5,515 nucleotides of DNA from Collinsella sp. (lineage in GTDB: Bacteria > Actinomycetota > Coriobacteriia > Coriobacteriales > Coriobacteriaceae), in NCBI GenBank assembly GCA_031295725.1, contig JAUMNV010000081.1, forward strand, positions 1 to 5,515. Reading direction: 5' to 3'. The position numbers and the translations under genes were made by a program. The notes below the pieces were generated by a model. The model worked only from the letters and a program-made list of their open reading frames with translations, did not search any database and was not told the DNA's origin. Positions within the stretch are counted from its first letter, which is position 1. Each line of letters begins with the position of its first letter. Shown piece after piece: positions 4,950 to 5,515 of the stretch.

Positions 4950-5515
4950 TTATTTGCGAAGAACATCGGCTAGCCGCAGGATTGAAATCATCGACCGATA
5001 AGTGAGTTCCACTTTTTCGCCCGCAAGCAGTCGTTTAGAGCCAATCTCATCTAGCCCCACAAGCCGAGAAAACAGCGGGCCGCTCATCGTGCCATCGTCA
5101 ATTGATTCCCTTATGGTCTTCAAAACGTCCGTATCATGAAGCGACGCCGAGCTGTAGGGGGCAACACGAGCGGAACTCTCAATTAACGACGAGACAAAAG
5201 GATGGAGATGCTTTGGGCATAGTCCATCAAACACCACATCCCCATTGTCATCCGAGCCGACCAGGCGCCAAGTATAATGATCGACCCAGTCATCTCCGTC
5301 ATATATGGCGTCCATGAGCAACTTCCCGTCTAGAGAGAGAAACCTATTTGGACATCGGGGCGCAAGACCGCAAGCCATATCGGGCCTGCAGCAGCTCCAA
5401 CCCAACGCACCACATAGGTTCCCTTTCGTACATGTGTATCAATCTGCCCCGAAATGCCGGTGAATGCAATTCCAGACCCGTTTGTCGGATAGCAATCGAC
5501 GTATTTTTGTTTTCC
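4950..5515 (-). pseudogene. Unknown gene with frameshift at a (CT)4 run, 5' end outside window
   Basis: From the right edge a good minus-strand frame reads GKQKYVDCYPTNGSGIAFTG, ISGQIDTHVRKGTYVVRWVG and AAAGPIWLAVLRPDVQIGFS, then meets TAG at 5332-5330. The next frame continues from that point with equally good sequence: LDGKLLMDAIYDGDDWVDHY, TWRLVGSDDNGDVVFDGLCP and on to LRLADVLRK, stopping at TAA 4952-4950. The switch falls in TTTCTCTCTCTAG. Losing one CT unit, or a -1 slip, joins both parts into one protein of at least 187 residues. Starting the second frame alone at TTG 5405 gives a cysteine-rich, unlikely N-terminus. The family is unknown. The break may be a real mutation, phase variation by the CT run, or a sequencing error. 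Confidence 0.6.
5332..5340 (-). repeat. (CT)4 dinucleotide run at the frame break
   Basis: AGAGAGAGA on the + strand is CTCTCTCT on the coding strand, directly before the in-frame TAG. Three units would keep the frame open and four units close it. Confidence 0.65.

Overview
The window is bacterial: open frames preceded by Shine-Dalgarno sequences, overlapping operon genes and short intergenic gaps. I cannot name the organism. The first 2.3 kb is visibly richer in A+T than the rest, and the two halves meet at a block of hairpins, so the window looks like accessory or mobile DNA assembled from pieces of different origin.

Region 1 (1-2331, + strand) is the end of a tightly packed operon. It holds the last transmembrane segment of a protein whose start lies outside the window, a protein whose C-terminal half resembles oligopeptide-binding proteins (SBP_bac_5), and an E1-like adenylating enzyme (ThiF/MoeB fold) that resembles the microcin C enzyme MccB, including an N-terminal peptide-clamp-like region. 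Together these suggest a small pathway that adenylates and handles a peptide, such as a Trojan-horse antibiotic or other ribosomal peptide product. No precursor peptide is certain within the window.

Region 2 (2332-2807) has no convincing gene. It contains three hairpins just after the E1 gene and three copies of TTATCGTAATAA spaced 55 and 44 bp apart, upstream of a gene for a probable DNA-binding protein (2808-3356).

Region 3 (about 3347-3989) is the most unusual part. Three arrays are built from contiguous 8-nt degenerate units (approximately W-R-C-G-N-M-A-H), with about 20, 15 and 17 units. The middle array is on the opposite strand and is enclosed by a composite inverted repeat with perfect 21-bp outer and 20-bp inner arms. 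The array ends run into the 3' ends of two convergent genes. I do not recognise this element.

Region 4 (3917-5515) contains an unknown minus-strand gene ending in the third array, a divergent small acidic helical protein gene, and a minus-strand gene whose reading frame is broken at a (CT)4 run near its middle. The window cuts off the start of that last gene.
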